The notes below the pieces were generated by a model. That model saw only the letters and a program-made list of their open reading frames with translations, was not told where the DNA came from and did no database searches. From contig NZ_LOBC01000039.1 in NCBI RefSeq assembly GCF_001583695.1, forward strand, positions 62,001 through 126,000: DNA of 64,000 nucleotides, given 5' to 3'. This stretch comes from Bacillus wiedmannii. Its GTDB lineage: Bacteria > Bacillota > Bacilli > Bacillales > Bacillaceae_G. Shown here in pieces: positions 10,405-20,595 of this stretch (position 1 is its first letter; each line of letters opens with the position of its first letter). The position numbers were made by a program, and so were the translations under genes.

Positions 10405-11379
10405 TTATTTTATCCCAATGGAAGCGTTTGAAAACGAAACTTGCCCAATTTTCATATATTTTTCATAACGTTTTTCGATTAATTCATCTTTCGAAATTCC
10501 GCTTAATTGTTCAAAAGTTTTCTTAAGCATTAAATCTATATTTTCTGATTGTTTTAAAATATTACGATGCGCTCCACCTTTTGCCTCTGGAATAATTTCG
10601 TCAATTACACCTAATTCTTTCAAATCTAATGCTGTAATTTTCATCGCTTCTGCAGCTTCTTTTGCTTTACCAGCGTCTTTCCAAAGAATTGCCGCCGCAC
10701 CCTCTGGTGTAATAACAGAATACGTGGAATTTTCCAGCATATGAATGTAATCCCCTACTCCAAGACCTAACGCACCACCACTACCACCTTCACCGATAAC
10801 AATACAAATAACAGGGACAGTTAAACCCGCCATTTCAAATAAATTACGGGCAATCGCCTCACTTTGTCCACGTTCTTCAGCTGCTTTACCAGGATAGGCT
10901 CCCTTCGTATCGATGAAACAAATAATAGGACGATTAAACTTTTCCGCTTGTTTCATTAGACGCAGTGCTTTTCGATATCCTTCTGGATGAGGCATCCCAA
11001 AATTACGACGAATATTTTCTTTCGTATCTTTTCCGCGTTGGTGCCCAATTACAGTTACAGGCATCCCCTTATATTTCGCAATGCCGCCGACAATCGCTGC
11101 ATCGTCGCCAAATAGGCGATCTCCATGACATTCAAAAAAATTAGTAAATAAGTGCTCAATATAATCGAGCGTTGTCGGTCGTTCTGCATGACGAGCAATT
11201 TGAACACGGTCCCATACTTTCATATTGCCGTATATATCTTCCTCTAATTTTTCTAGCTTGTCTTCCAAAATACGAATCTCCTCACTGAAGTCCATCTGGC
11301 TGTTTTTCGTATAGTCTTTCAGTTCACGAATCTTATTTCTTAGCTCAACAACTGGTTTCTCAAATTCTAGCTCTGCCAT
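10405..11379 (-). CDS. accA: acetyl-CoA carboxylase carboxyltransferase, alpha subunit
   Basis: Transfers carboxyl from carboxybiotin to acetyl-CoA to make malonyl-CoA, with AccD. 324 residues. N-terminal helical part, then the crotonase-like carboxyltransferase fold with [20 protein letters not shown] and [16 protein letters not shown] (oxyanion region). Its start overlaps the accD stop by 13 nt, which suggests translational coupling and equal subunit output. Confidence 0.97.
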   Translation of the reverse strand: MAELEFEKPVVELRNKIRELKDYTKNSQMDFSEEIRILEDKLEKLEEDIYGNMKVWDRVQIARHAERPTTLDYIEHLFTNFFECHGDRLFGDDAAIVGGIAKYKGMPVTVIGHQRGKDTKENIRRNFGMPHPEGYRKALRLMKQAEKFNRPIICFIDTKGAYPGKAAEERGQSEAIARNLFEMAGLTVPVICIVIGEGGSGGALGLGVGDYIHMLENSTYSVITPEGAAAILWKDAGKAKEAAEAMKITALDLKELGVIDEIIPEAKGGAHRNILKQSENIDLMLKKTFEQLSGISKDELIEKRYEKYMKIGQVSFSNASIGIK

Positions 11380-12236
11380 ACAGCCATTTCCCCTCCTTGA
11401 TGAACTTCTAAAATCTTACGGAGCGATTCTCTCATATCATCACGATGCACAACCGCATCTAATTGACCGTGCTCTAATAAAAATTCTGCCGTTTGGAAAT
11501 CTTCCGGTAGTTTTTCACGCACCGTTTGTTCAATTACACGTCTACCAGCAAATCCGATAAGTGCACCTGGCTCTGCAAGATTGTAATCACCAAGTGAAGC
11601 GAAACTCGCTGAAACCCCGCCCGTCGTTGGGTGAGTCATAACAGAAATAAATAACCCTCCTGCATTACTATGCTTTTTCAAAGCTACGCTTGTTTTTGCC
11701 ATTTGCATTAAACTTAATATCCCTTCTTGCATACGGGCACCACCCGACGCAGTAAAGATAATAAATGGAACTTGTAAGTCGTATGCTTTTTCAACTGCAC
11801 GGGCAATTTTCTCTCCTACAACAGAGCCCATGCTGCCCATTCGAAAACGAGAATCCATTACTGCAACAACAACAAGCATGTCATCAATTGTTCCTTCACC
11901 AGTTACAACCGCTTCGTTCAATTTAGTCTTCTTACGATCGCTCTCTAGTTTCTCTTCATATCCTGGAAACTCGAGTGGATTTAATGAAACCATTTCTTTG
12001 TCATACTCACGGAATGACCCTTCGTCCAATATACTATCAAGACGTTCCCATGCATTCATAGGATGATGATATCCACAATTCACACATACTTTTAAATTTT
12101 TTAGAAGCTCTTTCGTATACATGATTTTTTTACATTTCGGACATTTTGTCATAACGCCATCTGGTACATCTTTTCGTACTTGTTCTGAAGGTATTGCAGC
12201 GTACTTTTTCTTTTTCACGAATAAATCTCTTAGCAC
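11367..12236 (-). CDS. accD: acetyl-CoA carboxylase carboxyltransferase, beta subunit
   Basis: Partner of AccA in malonyl-CoA synthesis. 289 residues. N-terminal zinc ribbon CPKC...CVNC (about 32-54), then the carboxyltransferase fold with [10 protein letters not shown] and [12 protein letters not shown]. The start is GTG with GGGGGT 7 nt upstream. First gene of accD-accA. Confidence 0.97.
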   Translation of the reverse strand: MLRDLFVKKKKYAAIPSEQVRKDVPDGVMTKCPKCKKIMYTKELLKNLKVCVNCGYHHPMNAWERLDSILDEGSFREYDKEMVSLNPLEFPGYEEKLESDRKKTKLNEAVVTGEGTIDDMLVVVAVMDSRFRMGSMGSVVGEKIARAVEKAYDLQVPFIIFTASGGARMQEGILSLMQMAKTSVALKKHSNAGGLFISVMTHPTTGGVSASFASLGDYNLAEPGALIGFAGRRVIEQTVREKLPEDFQTAEFLLEHGQLDAVVHRDDMRESLRKILEVHQGGEMAVWQS

Positions 12237-12285
12237 AATTTGACCCCCTTCATTGAGAGCTAAGGTTAGCGCAAGAAGAAAATTG

Positions 12286-12312
12286 GGCTAACACCAAAGT
12301 TTGATGTTAGCC
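12286..12312 (-). terminator. hairpin between the GntR gene and accD
   Basis: GGCTAACA pairs with TGTTAGCC across an 11-nt loop, extended outward by GAAGA/TCTTC. It probably ends the ytsJ-GntR transcript before accD; the T tract is modest. Confidence 0.55.
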
Positions 12313-12421
12313 TTATCTTCTCAATCTGTCTAATAACCTCACTCTTTACGTTTAACTTTAACCGCTACGCGATAGAATGTTTGTCATAACGTGTCATGGT
12401 CATTTCGACAAATTTTATACA

Positions 12422-13066
12422 TTACGAGTGAAACTGTATATTCTCTACTAATTCATCGTAAATTTTTAGTGCATCATTTTCTTGTTTTTCTTCCAAAGTA
12501 GCATAAAGCTTTCTATACATATCGATAGAATCTCCTGAAACTTCACAAGAAAGAGTTGATACGTAATCATTTACGATCATCCAAATGCGATATAGTAAAT
12601 AATTATCGACTTGTTCAATGAGTGTTTTAAAGAACGTTTGATGAAGCATCGGAATTGAGTTTTCATTTTCTTCAAGCACTTGATTTAATTTTCTTAGCAC
12701 TTTAGAAAACGTTTCTTTCGGCAAATTACATACAATTCGAATCATATCTTTCTCAAGCAATCGTTTTGTTTGTAATAAATCACGAATTGTTTTCTCATCT
12801 TGCAGCAAGAACGGCGCAATCAATTGTACAAGACCGTTATCGTAAAAGTTTCGAATAAACGTCCCTTCACCACGTCTCGTTTCAATCAATCCTACCAGTT
12901 CTAAAGCACGCAATGCTTCTCTTACAGAGGAACGCCCTACGTTTAAACGTGAACTTAACTCACGCTCAGACGGCAAACGATCCCCCGCCACCAATCCATC
13001 CTCTTCCATAATGGAACGGATTTTTTTTACAATTTCGAGATATACTTTTGTATTTGATGATGTCAA
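12422..13066 (-). CDS. GntR family regulator (FadR-like)
   Basis: 214 residues. The N-terminal winged helix has the GntR signature LPSERELSSRLNVGRSSVREALRALE, and the helical C-terminal half resembles the FadR/FCD effector domain. The start is TTG with GAGGAA upstream, 14 nt after the ytsJ stop, so it is co-transcribed with malic enzyme and lies before accDA. That context suggests control of acetyl-CoA/fatty-acid or malate metabolism, but ligand and targets are not shown by sequence. Confidence 0.85.
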   Translation of the reverse strand: MTSSNTKVYLEIVKKIRSIMEEDGLVAGDRLPSERELSSRLNVGRSSVREALRALELVGLIETRRGEGTFIRNFYDNGLVQLIAPFLLQDEKTIRDLLQTKRLLEKDMIRIVCNLPKETFSKVLRKLNQVLEENENSIPMLHQTFFKTLIEQVDNYLLYRIWMIVNDYVSTLSCEVSGDSIDMYRKLYATLEEKQENDALKIYDELVENIQFHS

Positions 13067-13080
13067 TGGAAATTCCTCGC

Positions 13081-14319
13081 TTATTCTTTACCAATCAGCG
13101 CTAATTGTTTTGTTTTCTCAGCAATCTCATTTGGATCTACTTGACGGCGAGCTACTCCTGTCTCCATTGCAGCTTTCGCAACGTAAGCTGCCACTTGAGG
13201 CGCTACACGCGCGTCAAACGGTGCCGGAATGATATAGTCTGCATTCAACTCATCTTCTGCTACAAGCTCAGCAATAGCCTGTACAGCTGCCATCTTCATT
13301 TCTTCGTTAATTTGTGTCGCATGTACGTCAAGTGCACCACGGAAAATACCAGGGAACGCTAGTACATTATTTACTTGGTTCGCGAAGTCAGAACGACCCG
13401 TTCCAACAACAGCTGCGCCCGCTGCTTTTGCCAATTCTGGCATAATTTCTGGAACTGGATTCGCCATTGCAAAAATAATTGCATCGTCATTCATTGTACG
13501 AACCATCTCTTCTGTTAATGCACCTTCTGCAGATACACCAATGAATACGTCCGCACCTTGTACAACGTCAGCTAAAGAACCTTCGATACGATTCTTATTT
13601 GTATATTTTGCAACTTCATCCTTCACCGGATTCATCCCTGTAGGACGACCATCATAGATTGCGCCTTTACGGTCACACATAATAATGTCACGTACACCAT
13701 AGCGATATAAAAGTTTAATAATTGCAATACCTGCTGCACCTGCGCCATTTGCGACAACTTTAATGTCAGACATTTTCTTTCCAACTAATTTTAGCGCGTT
13801 CACAAGACCTGCTACTGTTACGATAGCTGTTCCGTGTTGATCATCATGGAAGATAGGAATATTTGTTTCTTTTTTCAAACGTTCTTCAATAATGAAGCAG
13901 TTTGGTGCTGCGATATCCTCTAAGTTAACGCCGCCAAAAGTTGGCTCCATTAATTTTACAGTTTCAACAATTTTATCTACATCGTTTGTATTTAAGGCAA
14001 TTGGGAATGCATCTACACCAGCAAAGCTCTTGAATAATACAGCTTTACCTTCCATTACTGGAAGAGATGCTTCAGGTCCAATGTTACCAAGACCAAGTAC
14101 AGCCGTTCCATCTGTCACAACTGCTACCATATTTCCCTTCATCGTATATTCATATACCTTACTTTTATCGTCATAAATTTCCTTACAAGGTTCTGCAACC
14201 CCTGGAGAATATGCAAGACTTAAATCTTTTGCATTTTCTACTTTTACTTTTGATACAGTTTCTAATTTTCCTTGATGCACTTTATGCATGTGAAGTGCTT
14301 CTTCACGAAGTGTTGACAA
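13081..14319 (-). CDS. ytsJ: malic enzyme YtsJ
   Basis: Oxidative decarboxylation of malate to pyruvate. 412 residues and closely similar to B. subtilis YtsJ, which prefers NADP. Motifs: YSPGVAEPCKEI, GTAVLGLGNIGPEASLPVMEGKA, FHDDQHGTAIV and NGAGAAG (nucleotide site). I chose the TTG at 14319 because GAGGAGA stands 9 nt before it; an upstream TTG at 14337 lies within that ribosome site. Upstream gene of the GntR regulator. Confidence 0.93.
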   Translation of the reverse strand: MSTLREEALHMHKVHQGKLETVSKVKVENAKDLSLAYSPGVAEPCKEIYDDKSKVYEYTMKGNMVAVVTDGTAVLGLGNIGPEASLPVMEGKAVLFKSFAGVDAFPIALNTNDVDKIVETVKLMEPTFGGVNLEDIAAPNCFIIEERLKKETNIPIFHDDQHGTAIVTVAGLVNALKLVGKKMSDIKVVANGAGAAGIAIIKLLYRYGVRDIIMCDRKGAIYDGRPTGMNPVKDEVAKYTNKNRIEGSLADVVQGADVFIGVSAEGALTEEMVRTMNDDAIIFAMANPVPEIMPELAKAAGAAVVGTGRSDFANQVNNVLAFPGIFRGALDVHATQINEEMKMAAVQAIAELVAEDELNADYIIPAPFDARVAPQVAAYVAKAAMETGVARRQVDPNEIAEKTKQLALIGKE

Positions 14320-14422
14320 ACTATCCACTCTCCTCAAATTATTCTAGCTGATATCAATTTCTCCAAGTGGTCTGACCACGAACACTACTACTATAATAAT
14401 CGAAGTGTAGGGAAATTGTCCA

Positions 14423-17400
14423 TTATATTTTCACAACTACATTTTCTTCCCCGACAATTTCACGAAGTGCTCCTAAACATTCTTCACTTGGATGAATCGA
14501 TAAACTTCGAGACAATTGTACCATTTTATGTTCCTTTTCATAATAAATTAGTACTTTCGCAAAACCTGAATAGTCAAACAATATTTTAGTAACCTGATTT
14601 AAAAGCTTTTTCTCATACTGAGACGACAATTTCACATAAACAGATGCATCTTTCTTTTCTTCATACACATCCATTTCTTCTAACGGATATAGTCCATTTA
14701 CAATCCATTGCAACTTATGATTTCTAAGCTCAATCATGCCGTCAACTAAAACAATTGCTCCTTCTTGTAACTTATCTGAGAAATGTATATATGTTTCAGG
14801 GAAAAGAACTGCTTCCATTTCATCGTTTTGATCACAAAATGTAATAAACGCCATCTTTTGCAACTTTTTCGTACGAATCACTCTCACGCTTGTTATATAC
14901 ACGATAGCCCTTTGTACTTTTTTCTTATGTCGCATTGCCTGAGCGAGTGATGGAATTTCTAATTCTTTCGCTAACTTCACATACTGCGCTGTCGGATAGC
15001 TTGATAAATAAAAACCTAGTGCTTCCTTCTCTTTATTTAACTGTTCAATAAAAGAGAGCTCTTCTCCTTGCACGTATTTTGATTTTGGAACAGCATCTCC
15101 TAAATCACGTGCAAGATTTGCGTACTCTAACGCTCCTTTAAGGCTTTTCCATAAATTTGTTCTCGAAACACCAAAATCGTCAAAACACCCAGACCAGACG
15201 AATGCCTCTAAATTTCGCTCTGTTACAAACTTTGATGGCATGCGAAGACAAAATTCAAATAAATCTTCAAATACTTTTTTCTCTCGTTCTTCGAGTAATG
15301 CTGTCACTGTAGCCATTCCGATGTTTCGAATTGAAAGTAAGCTGTAACGTATCGCATTACCTTCTATTTGGAAATTGTAACCACTTCTCTGAAGAGATGG
15401 CGGCAAAACGTGAAAACCTTTCCGCTTCGTTTCTCGTATATACTGCACAATCTTATCTTCATTTCCAATTGCACTTGATAATAATGCTGTCATAAATTCC
15501 AGCGTATAATTCGCTTTTAAGTAAGCAAGCTGATATCCAATCATACTGTAGGCTACAGCGTGACTCCGGTTAAAACCGTAATTCGCAAATCTTACAATTA
15601 AATCGTAAATTTTATCTGCGGATGTCTCGTCATGACCATTTTGTAAACAGCCTTGTACAAAATGCTTACGCTCCTGATCTAAAATATCACGATTTTTTTT
15701 ACTCACTGCACGGCGTAATAAATCTGCTTCTCCGAGCGAGAATCCCGCCAACTTCGACGCAATTTGCATAATTTGTTCTTGGTATACAATTACACCGTAT
15801 GTTCTTTCTAAAATCGGCTTTAAATCCGGATGTAAATATTCAATTTTTCTTTTTCCGTGCTTTGATTCAATAAAGGTTGGAATTTGTTCCATTGGTCCTG
15901 GCCTATATAACGAGTTAACAGCGACAATATCTTCAAATTCATTCGGTTTTAACCCGCGAAGTACATTTCGCATACCACCTGATTCAAGCTGGAATACACC
16001 TGTTGTATCCCCTCTACCTAACAATTGGAACGTCTTTTCATCTTGAAGTGGTAAATTTCTTAAATCAATTTGTGTCCCCGTCTTTTTCACGATAAACTTT
16101 ATAATATTTTCAAGTAACGTTAAATTACGTAATCCTAAAAAATCCATCTTTAACAAACCAAGTTCTTCTAATGCATCAGCCGGGTATTGCGTAACATACA
16201 CATCGTTATGCCCTTCTTGTATTGCAACACTTCCGGTTAACGGCTCTTGGCTCATAATAACGCCAGCTGCATGAATAGACGTATGACGTGGTAAGCCCTC
16301 TACACGTTTTGCAATTTCAAACACACGCTCATGTAACAGATTCCCTTGTATAAACTCACGGAGTGATTGCGATTCCTCATATGCATCTTTTAACGTTATA
16401 CCAAGCTTTGATGGGATAAGTTTTGAGAATATGTCAATGTCTCTCGGTGGAAGCCCCATTACACGCGCAATATCTCTAATTGCCGCTTTCGCTGCAAGCG
16501 TCCCGAACGTTACAATTTGTGCAACACGCAGCTGACCATATTTATCTTTCACATATCGAATCATCTCATCACGTCTTATATCTGGAAAATCGATATCAAT
16601 ATCTGGAAGTGTCACACGTTCAGGGTTTAAAAATCTTTCAAATAATAGATCGTATTCAATCGGATCAATATCTGTAATTTCTAATACGTAAGAAACGAGT
16701 GAGCCGGCTGCCGATCCACGTCCTGGTCCTGTTAAAATATGATTTTCATGCGCATACTTCATAAAATCCCACACGATGAGGAAATAATCACTAAACCCCA
16801 TACTAGAAATAACGTTTAATTCATGATTCAGACGCTTTATATGTACTTCTTTCGGCGTACCATATCGTTTCTGCAAGCCTTCTTCACAAACGCGGCGTAA
16901 ATACATATCATTCGTCTCGTTAGCTGGAACAGGAAATTTCGGTAATTGATTTATATGAAACGGTATTTCTACTCTGCAACGTTCTGCAATTTCTACTGTG
17001 TTATAAATCGCTTCTTCTACGTGAGAAAATAGTGCTTCCATTTCATCTGATGATTTTAAATAATATTGATCCGTTTTCAACCTTGGTCTATCTGGATCAG
17101 TCATTTTCGTTCCACTTTCAACAGATAATAAGCACTCATGAACAAGTGCGTCACTTTGATTGATATAGCGTACATCGTTTGTTGCAACGACTGGAACATT
17201 TATCCTACTCATAAATGCAGGTAATTTCTCTTGCAGGAGCAGTTCATCTTGAATCGCATGATGCTGCAAACTCATATAAAAATTGTCGAACATACTTTGA
17301 TACATGCGAGCTACTTCTTCAGCTTGACTCTCTTTGTCTTCTAATAATAATTGTTCAATTTCCCCATCTTTACCTGGTGAAATAGCAATTAATCCTTTCG

Positions 17401-17749
17401 CATAATGGGCAAGCCACTTTTTCGGAATACCTTCTTTTGACTTCGTCATAATGCTACTAGAAATCTTTAATAAATTTTGATAGCCCATTTCATTTTCAGC
17501 AAGTAAAACAAGCGGATAAGATTTTTCCTCTTCTTCACTAAAAATAGAAGCTGTTAAGCCGATAATAGGCTCTATACCATGTTTCTTACATGCTTTATAA
17601 AACGGAATAACGCCATACATAACATTTTCGTCCGTAATAGCGAGTGACGAGAAACCAAGTTCTTTCGCCCTGACTACAAGCTCATCAATTTTACAAGCAC
17701 TTTTTAATAAACTAAAAACGGTTTGACATTGTAAATGCACAAACTTCAC
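14423..17749 (-). CDS. dnaE: DNA polymerase III alpha subunit (DnaE)
   Basis: 1108 residues. Gram-positive DnaE extends the RNA primer before PolC takes over. The N-terminal PHP domain covers about 1-200. The palm contains GPGRGSAAGS and PDIDIDFPD (catalytic aspartates), followed by RHTSIHAAGV, RPGPMEQIP and FNRSHAVAYS. A C-terminal OB-fold region starts about residue 950. The start is GTG with AGAGAGGG upstream. It stands alone on this strand; ytrH is divergent. Confidence 0.96.
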   Translation of the reverse strand: MKFVHLQCQTVFSLLKSACKIDELVVRAKELGFSSLAITDENVMYGVIPFYKACKKHGIEPIIGLTASIFSEEEEKSYPLVLLAENEMGYQNLLKISSSIMTKSKEGIPKKWLAHYAKGLIAISPGKDGEIEQLLLEDKESQAEEVARMYQSMFDNFYMSLQHHAIQDELLLQEKLPAFMSRINVPVVATNDVRYINQSDALVHECLLSVESGTKMTDPDRPRLKTDQYYLKSSDEMEALFSHVEEAIYNTVEIAERCRVEIPFHINQLPKFPVPANETNDMYLRRVCEEGLQKRYGTPKEVHIKRLNHELNVISSMGFSDYFLIVWDFMKYAHENHILTGPGRGSAAGSLVSYVLEITDIDPIEYDLLFERFLNPERVTLPDIDIDFPDIRRDEMIRYVKDKYGQLRVAQIVTFGTLAAKAAIRDIARVMGLPPRDIDIFSKLIPSKLGITLKDAYEESQSLREFIQGNLLHERVFEIAKRVEGLPRHTSIHAAGVIMSQEPLTGSVAIQEGHNDVYVTQYPADALEELGLLKMDFLGLRNLTLLENIIKFIVKKTGTQIDLRNLPLQDEKTFQLLGRGDTTGVFQLESGGMRNVLRGLKPNEFEDIVAVNSLYRPGPMEQIPTFIESKHGKRKIEYLHPDLKPILERTYGVIVYQEQIMQIASKLAGFSLGEADLLRRAVSKKNRDILDQERKHFVQGCLQNGHDETSADKIYDLIVRFANYGFNRSHAVAYSMIGYQLAYLKANYTLEFMTALLSSAIGNEDKIVQYIRETKRKGFHVLPPSLQRSGYNFQIEGNAIRYSLLSIRNIGMATVTALLEEREKKVFEDLFEFCLRMPSKFVTERNLEAFVWSGCFDDFGVSRTNLWKSLKGALEYANLARDLGDAVPKSKYVQGEELSFIEQLNKEKEALGFYLSSYPTAQYVKLAKELEIPSLAQAMRHKKKVQRAIVYITSVRVIRTKKLQKMAFITFCDQNDEMEAVLFPETYIHFSDKLQEGAIVLVDGMIELRNHKLQWIVNGLYPLEEMDVYEEKKDASVYVKLSSQYEKKLLNQVTKILFDYSGFAKVLIYYEKEHKMVQLSRSLSIHPSEECLGALREIVGEENVVVKI

Positions 17750-17866
17750 TGTTGTACCCTCTCTTTACCAATCTGACTACTTTTATTATAGGTGATGAGG
17801 AAAGCGGAAATCAAAACATACTTCTTATACTTTGTCCATATATATGAAGAAGAAAGGGGAATGACG

Positions 17867-18205
17867 ATGGATGTAAGAGAACATACTTTTTTCTCTCTGC
17901 TTATTATTAGTTATTTTATTGCCTTTGGGGTTATACTTGGTGGTTCATTAATTGGTGGATTTGGTGCATTTCTTATCGGAAAACCAACTCTAACTTACAT
18001 TAATCAATTCGCCCAAAATTTAAGAATTTGGGCACTCGTTGCAGCAATTGGCGGAACATTTGATACTTTTTATAGCTTTGAAAGAAGTTTCTTTGGCGGG
18101 GATATGAAAGATATCGTAAAACAAATTCTCCTTATTTTTTTTGCAACGGGTGGTATGCAAACCGGTCTTATTATTATTAAATGGTTAACGCAGGAACATG
18201 TATGA
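17867..18205 (+). CDS. ytrH: sporulation membrane protein YtrH
   Basis: 112 residues with about three membrane segments and Gly-rich helices (GGSLIGGFGAFLIG). It matches YtrH, a mother-cell sporulation membrane protein of the sigma-E regulon in B. subtilis. Of two close ATGs I chose 17867, since AAAGGGGA lies 6 nt before it and directly abuts the other (17861). The last codons overlap the start of ytrI. Confidence 0.88.
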   Translation: MDVREHTFFSLLIISYFIAFGVILGGSLIGGFGAFLIGKPTLTYINQFAQNLRIWALVAAIGGTFDTFYSFERSFFGGDMKDIVKQILLIFFATGGMQTGLIIIKWLTQEHV

Positions 18206-18705
18206 GAGTACCAAGTGCCAATACAGCAAAAAAATGGTATTTAGTTTTAGCTGGTGCTGCTGTTGGAGGCGTGTTGAGCTGGTTTATTTTTTTGTTCATA
18301 TACGGTGTTTTTCAAGAAGAACAAGCTAGTAAAATAGCAGAACAAAGAGAAATTATAGAAAAACAAGAAGCAAAGCTCCACGTCCTTCTCGAAGATCAAG
18401 AAAAATTGAATACAGAAAATAAACGACTCTTAACTATTCAAGAGATTAAAATAAAACTTATAAATCGAGAAAAATACGATTTAGACAACCTTACACTTGA
18501 AAACATGACTACCTCTATCCATAATGACCTCCAGCATCTTTTAACGAAAAACATACAAAGTATCGCAAAAAATAAAGACCTACTCAAAAAGGTAATAGAA
18601 AACAAGACGTACAAACATTACGATCGGCTATACCGTTTCAAAGTCGATACGATATCTTTTGATACAGTGCTTGAAATTAGCATTACGATAGAGAAAGAAA
18701 AATAA
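18202..18705 (+). CDS. ytrI: sporulation membrane protein YtrI
   Basis: 167 residues. One N-terminal membrane segment (about 12-35), then a long charged coiled-coil region (about 40-90) and a mixed C-terminal domain. It matches YtrI in length, topology and position after ytrH. The ATG overlaps the ytrH TGA (ATGA arrangement), so translation is coupled. B. subtilis ytrI/ytrH are sigma-E-controlled; no such promoter was verified here. Confidence 0.87.
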   Translation: MRVPSANTAKKWYLVLAGAAVGGVLSWFIFLFIYGVFQEEQASKIAEQREIIEKQEAKLHVLLEDQEKLNTENKRLLTIQEIKIKLINREKYDLDNLTLENMTTSIHNDLQHLLTKNIQSIAKNKDLLKKVIENKTYKHYDRLYRFKVDTISFDTVLEISITIEKEK

Positions 18706-18738
18706 AGAAGGAGGACTTTAGCGCCGCTCCTTCTTTTC
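18705..18738. terminator. bidirectional terminator, ytrI/nrnA
   Basis: AAGAAGGAG and CTCCTTCTT form a stem between the convergent genes ytrI and nrnA, with T-rich sequence on both sides. Confidence 0.8.
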
Positions 18739-18756
18739 GTTTTCATATATAATCTC

Positions 18757-19689
18757 TTATCTACACAACTCACGTAAATCAGCAAAAAGACGATCCGCTT
18801 CTTCCCAAGAAAATGCTTTTGCACCAGAAGCCATCGGATGCCCTCCGCCATTATATTGCATTGCTAATTTATTTATCACTGGTCCTTTTGAACGAAGACG
18901 AACACGAATCACATCGTCTTCCTCTAAAAATAGAACCCACGACTTTAATCCATCAATATTACCAAGTGCTCCAACAACACCGGATGCCTCAGAAGGAAGT
19001 ACATCAAACTTTTCTAATACTTCTTTCGTTAATTTAATGTAAGCTGCTCCTTCTTCTACCATCGTAAAGTTTTGTAAAATATAGCCGTTTAAACGAGCAA
19101 TCTTTTCTTTCGTCTTATACATTTCATTGTATAAATCTGTGAATTTCACATCCATATCAACAAGCTCACTCACGTAACGAAGTGTTTTCGCTGTTGTATT
19201 CGGGAATAAGAAACGACCTGTATCCCCAACAATACCCGCTAAAATAAGACGAGCTGCTTCTTTCGTTATCTGTAATCCTTTATCTTTTCCATAACTGTAA
19301 AACTCATAAATCATTTCACTTGTAGAACTTGATGTCGTATCTACCCACGTAATATCTCCGTACGGATCTTCATTCGGATGATGATCAATTTTAATTAACA
19401 TCTTCCCTTTTGCATAGCGTTGATCGTCAACACGTTCTTGGTTCGCAGTATCACATACGATAACAAGTGCAGTTTCATATACACTATCTTCAATATCATC
19501 CATTACTCGTAAATATTCTAGTGACGGTTCATTGTACCCAACCGTATAAATATTTTTCTCTGGAAACGATTCTTGTAGAATTGTACCAAGACCTCCCTGT
19601 GAACCTAATGCATCTGGATCTGGACGCACATGACGATGAATAATAATTGTATCAAACTCTTTAATTGCTCTTAAAATTTGCTCATGCAT
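18757..19689 (-). CDS. nrnA: oligoribonuclease/pAp phosphatase NrnA
   Basis: Degrades nanoRNAs and dephosphorylates pAp. 310 residues of the DHH/DHHA1 family. Motifs: HRHVRPDPDALGSQ, CDTANQER, KIDHHPNEDPYGD (DHH), and GGGHPMASGA (DHHA1) near the C-terminus. I start it at 19689, where AAAGGAGAT precedes the ATG; a 23-codon upstream extension has no ribosome site and runs into a repeat element. Confidence 0.95.
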   Translation of the reverse strand: MHEQILRAIKEFDTIIIHRHVRPDPDALGSQGGLGTILQESFPEKNIYTVGYNEPSLEYLRVMDDIEDSVYETALVIVCDTANQERVDDQRYAKGKMLIKIDHHPNEDPYGDITWVDTTSSSTSEMIYEFYSYGKDKGLQITKEAARLILAGIVGDTGRFLFPNTTAKTLRYVSELVDMDVKFTDLYNEMYKTKEKIARLNGYILQNFTMVEEGAAYIKLTKEVLEKFDVLPSEASGVVGALGNIDGLKSWVLFLEEDDVIRVRLRSKGPVINKLAMQYNGGGHPMASGAKAFSWEEADRLFADLRELCR

Positions 19690-19720
19690 ATGTATAATCT
19701 CCTTTTTACTCAACTTCTTC

Positions 19721-19807
19721 ACTTTAACGTGCAGTAAAAGCCCAATTGGTGCGGGCAAATCATTAGCGCAGAAACATCCTCACACTAATTAAAGTTTCAC
19801 TTTATCC
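19721..19807 (-). repeat. short bcr-like repeat upstream of nrnA
   Basis: ATTAAAGTTTCACTTTAT (19788-19805) is the exact reverse complement of the motif at 5085-5102. A related CTTCACTTTAACG stands at 19720-19732. The segment between can pair through AATTAGTG and CGCTAATG. It probably belongs to the same dispersed repeat class. Confidence 0.45.
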
Positions 19808-19927
19808 TCCATTATAACGGAAAGTATTTCATACATGCGAACAATTGCTTTATAATAGAAATTAGAAAGTTTAGATATTTCTTTTTTCTCCACTATTATT
19901 TTTCACAAAGCGATGGGAGTGTGCATG

Positions 19928-20224
19928 ATGCCAGTATTAGTCTTCTGTATTATCGTCTCATTTATGTTGTACCTCTTCTACAAAACAAAATACTTTCGTA
20001 CAAACCGCCCAATGGAGAAAGGTTGGCTCTCAGGAAAATCCGCAATGGCACTTGGTTCATTCGTCTTATTCTTTGGGATAAACCAATTCTTTTTAGAACT
20101 TTCAACCGCTCGAATTATCGTTGGTGTTTTATTTGTTCTATTTGGTAGTGCAAGTGCATTTAATGGATTTCGCCAATACAAACATTTCTTACCATTAGCA
20201 GTTGAAGAAGCTGAATCTGTCTGA
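19928..20224 (+). CDS. ytpI: YtpI-like membrane protein
   Basis: 98 residues with three membrane segments. The pattern FYKTKYFRTNRPMEKGWLSG then KSAMALGSFVLFFGINQ and a FRQYKHFLP tail matches YtpI of B. subtilis, which also lies next to nrnA. Function unknown. Two adjacent ATGs (19925, 19928) fit the GGGAG ribosome site; the second has the better spacing. Confidence 0.83.
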   Translation: MPVLVFCIIVSFMLYLFYKTKYFRTNRPMEKGWLSGKSAMALGSFVLFFGINQFFLELSTARIIVGVLFVLFGSASAFNGFRQYKHFLPLAVEEAESV

Positions 20225-20233
20225 AGCAGTGCA

Positions 20234-20263
20234 AAAAAAGCATCAACATTGTGATGCTTTTTT
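20234..20263. terminator. bidirectional terminator after ytpI
   Basis: AAAAAAGCATCA and TGATGCTTTTTT form a perfect 12-bp stem with a 6-nt loop between convergent genes. Confidence 0.88.
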
Positions 20264-20506
20264 ACGTCCCTTAACTTTTAAAATCATATATGCGACAAAC
20301 GCAGATGGTATATTAAATGGGTTGCCCTGCACATGAAGATGTAATTGTTCTTCCCCAAAAGACATTCTTTCATATAACTCTCGCTGAGATAATCCTGTTT
20401 TTTTCTTTTTTTCATGTAAACCTTGTAAGTATAAATATTGAATCGGTATCATTATAAGAAAGTAAAAGAGTGCGATACTACCAAAAAAGAGTACTGTTGA
20501 TGACAT
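20243..20506 (-). CDS. small membrane protein of unknown function
   Basis: 87 residues from the ATG at 20506 (AAAGGTGG 8 nt upstream). One or two N-terminal membrane segments, a basic stretch (EKKKKTGLSQRELYERM) and a C-terminal hydrophobic segment NIPSAFVAYMILK. I do not recognise it with certainty; it may belong to a Bacillus-specific DUF. The stop overlaps the terminator shared with ytpI. Confidence 0.6.
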   Translation of the reverse strand: MSSTVLFFGSIALFYFLIMIPIQYLYLQGLHEKKKKTGLSQRELYERMSFGEEQLHLHVQGNPFNIPSAFVAYMILKVKGRKKASQC

Positions 20507-20595
20507 AATGCATACCACCTTTCGTAAATCCATTTTCTTACAATTTAATTATAACATAGTCTAGCATCTAATTAAATTAATATTCTGTTTTTTAA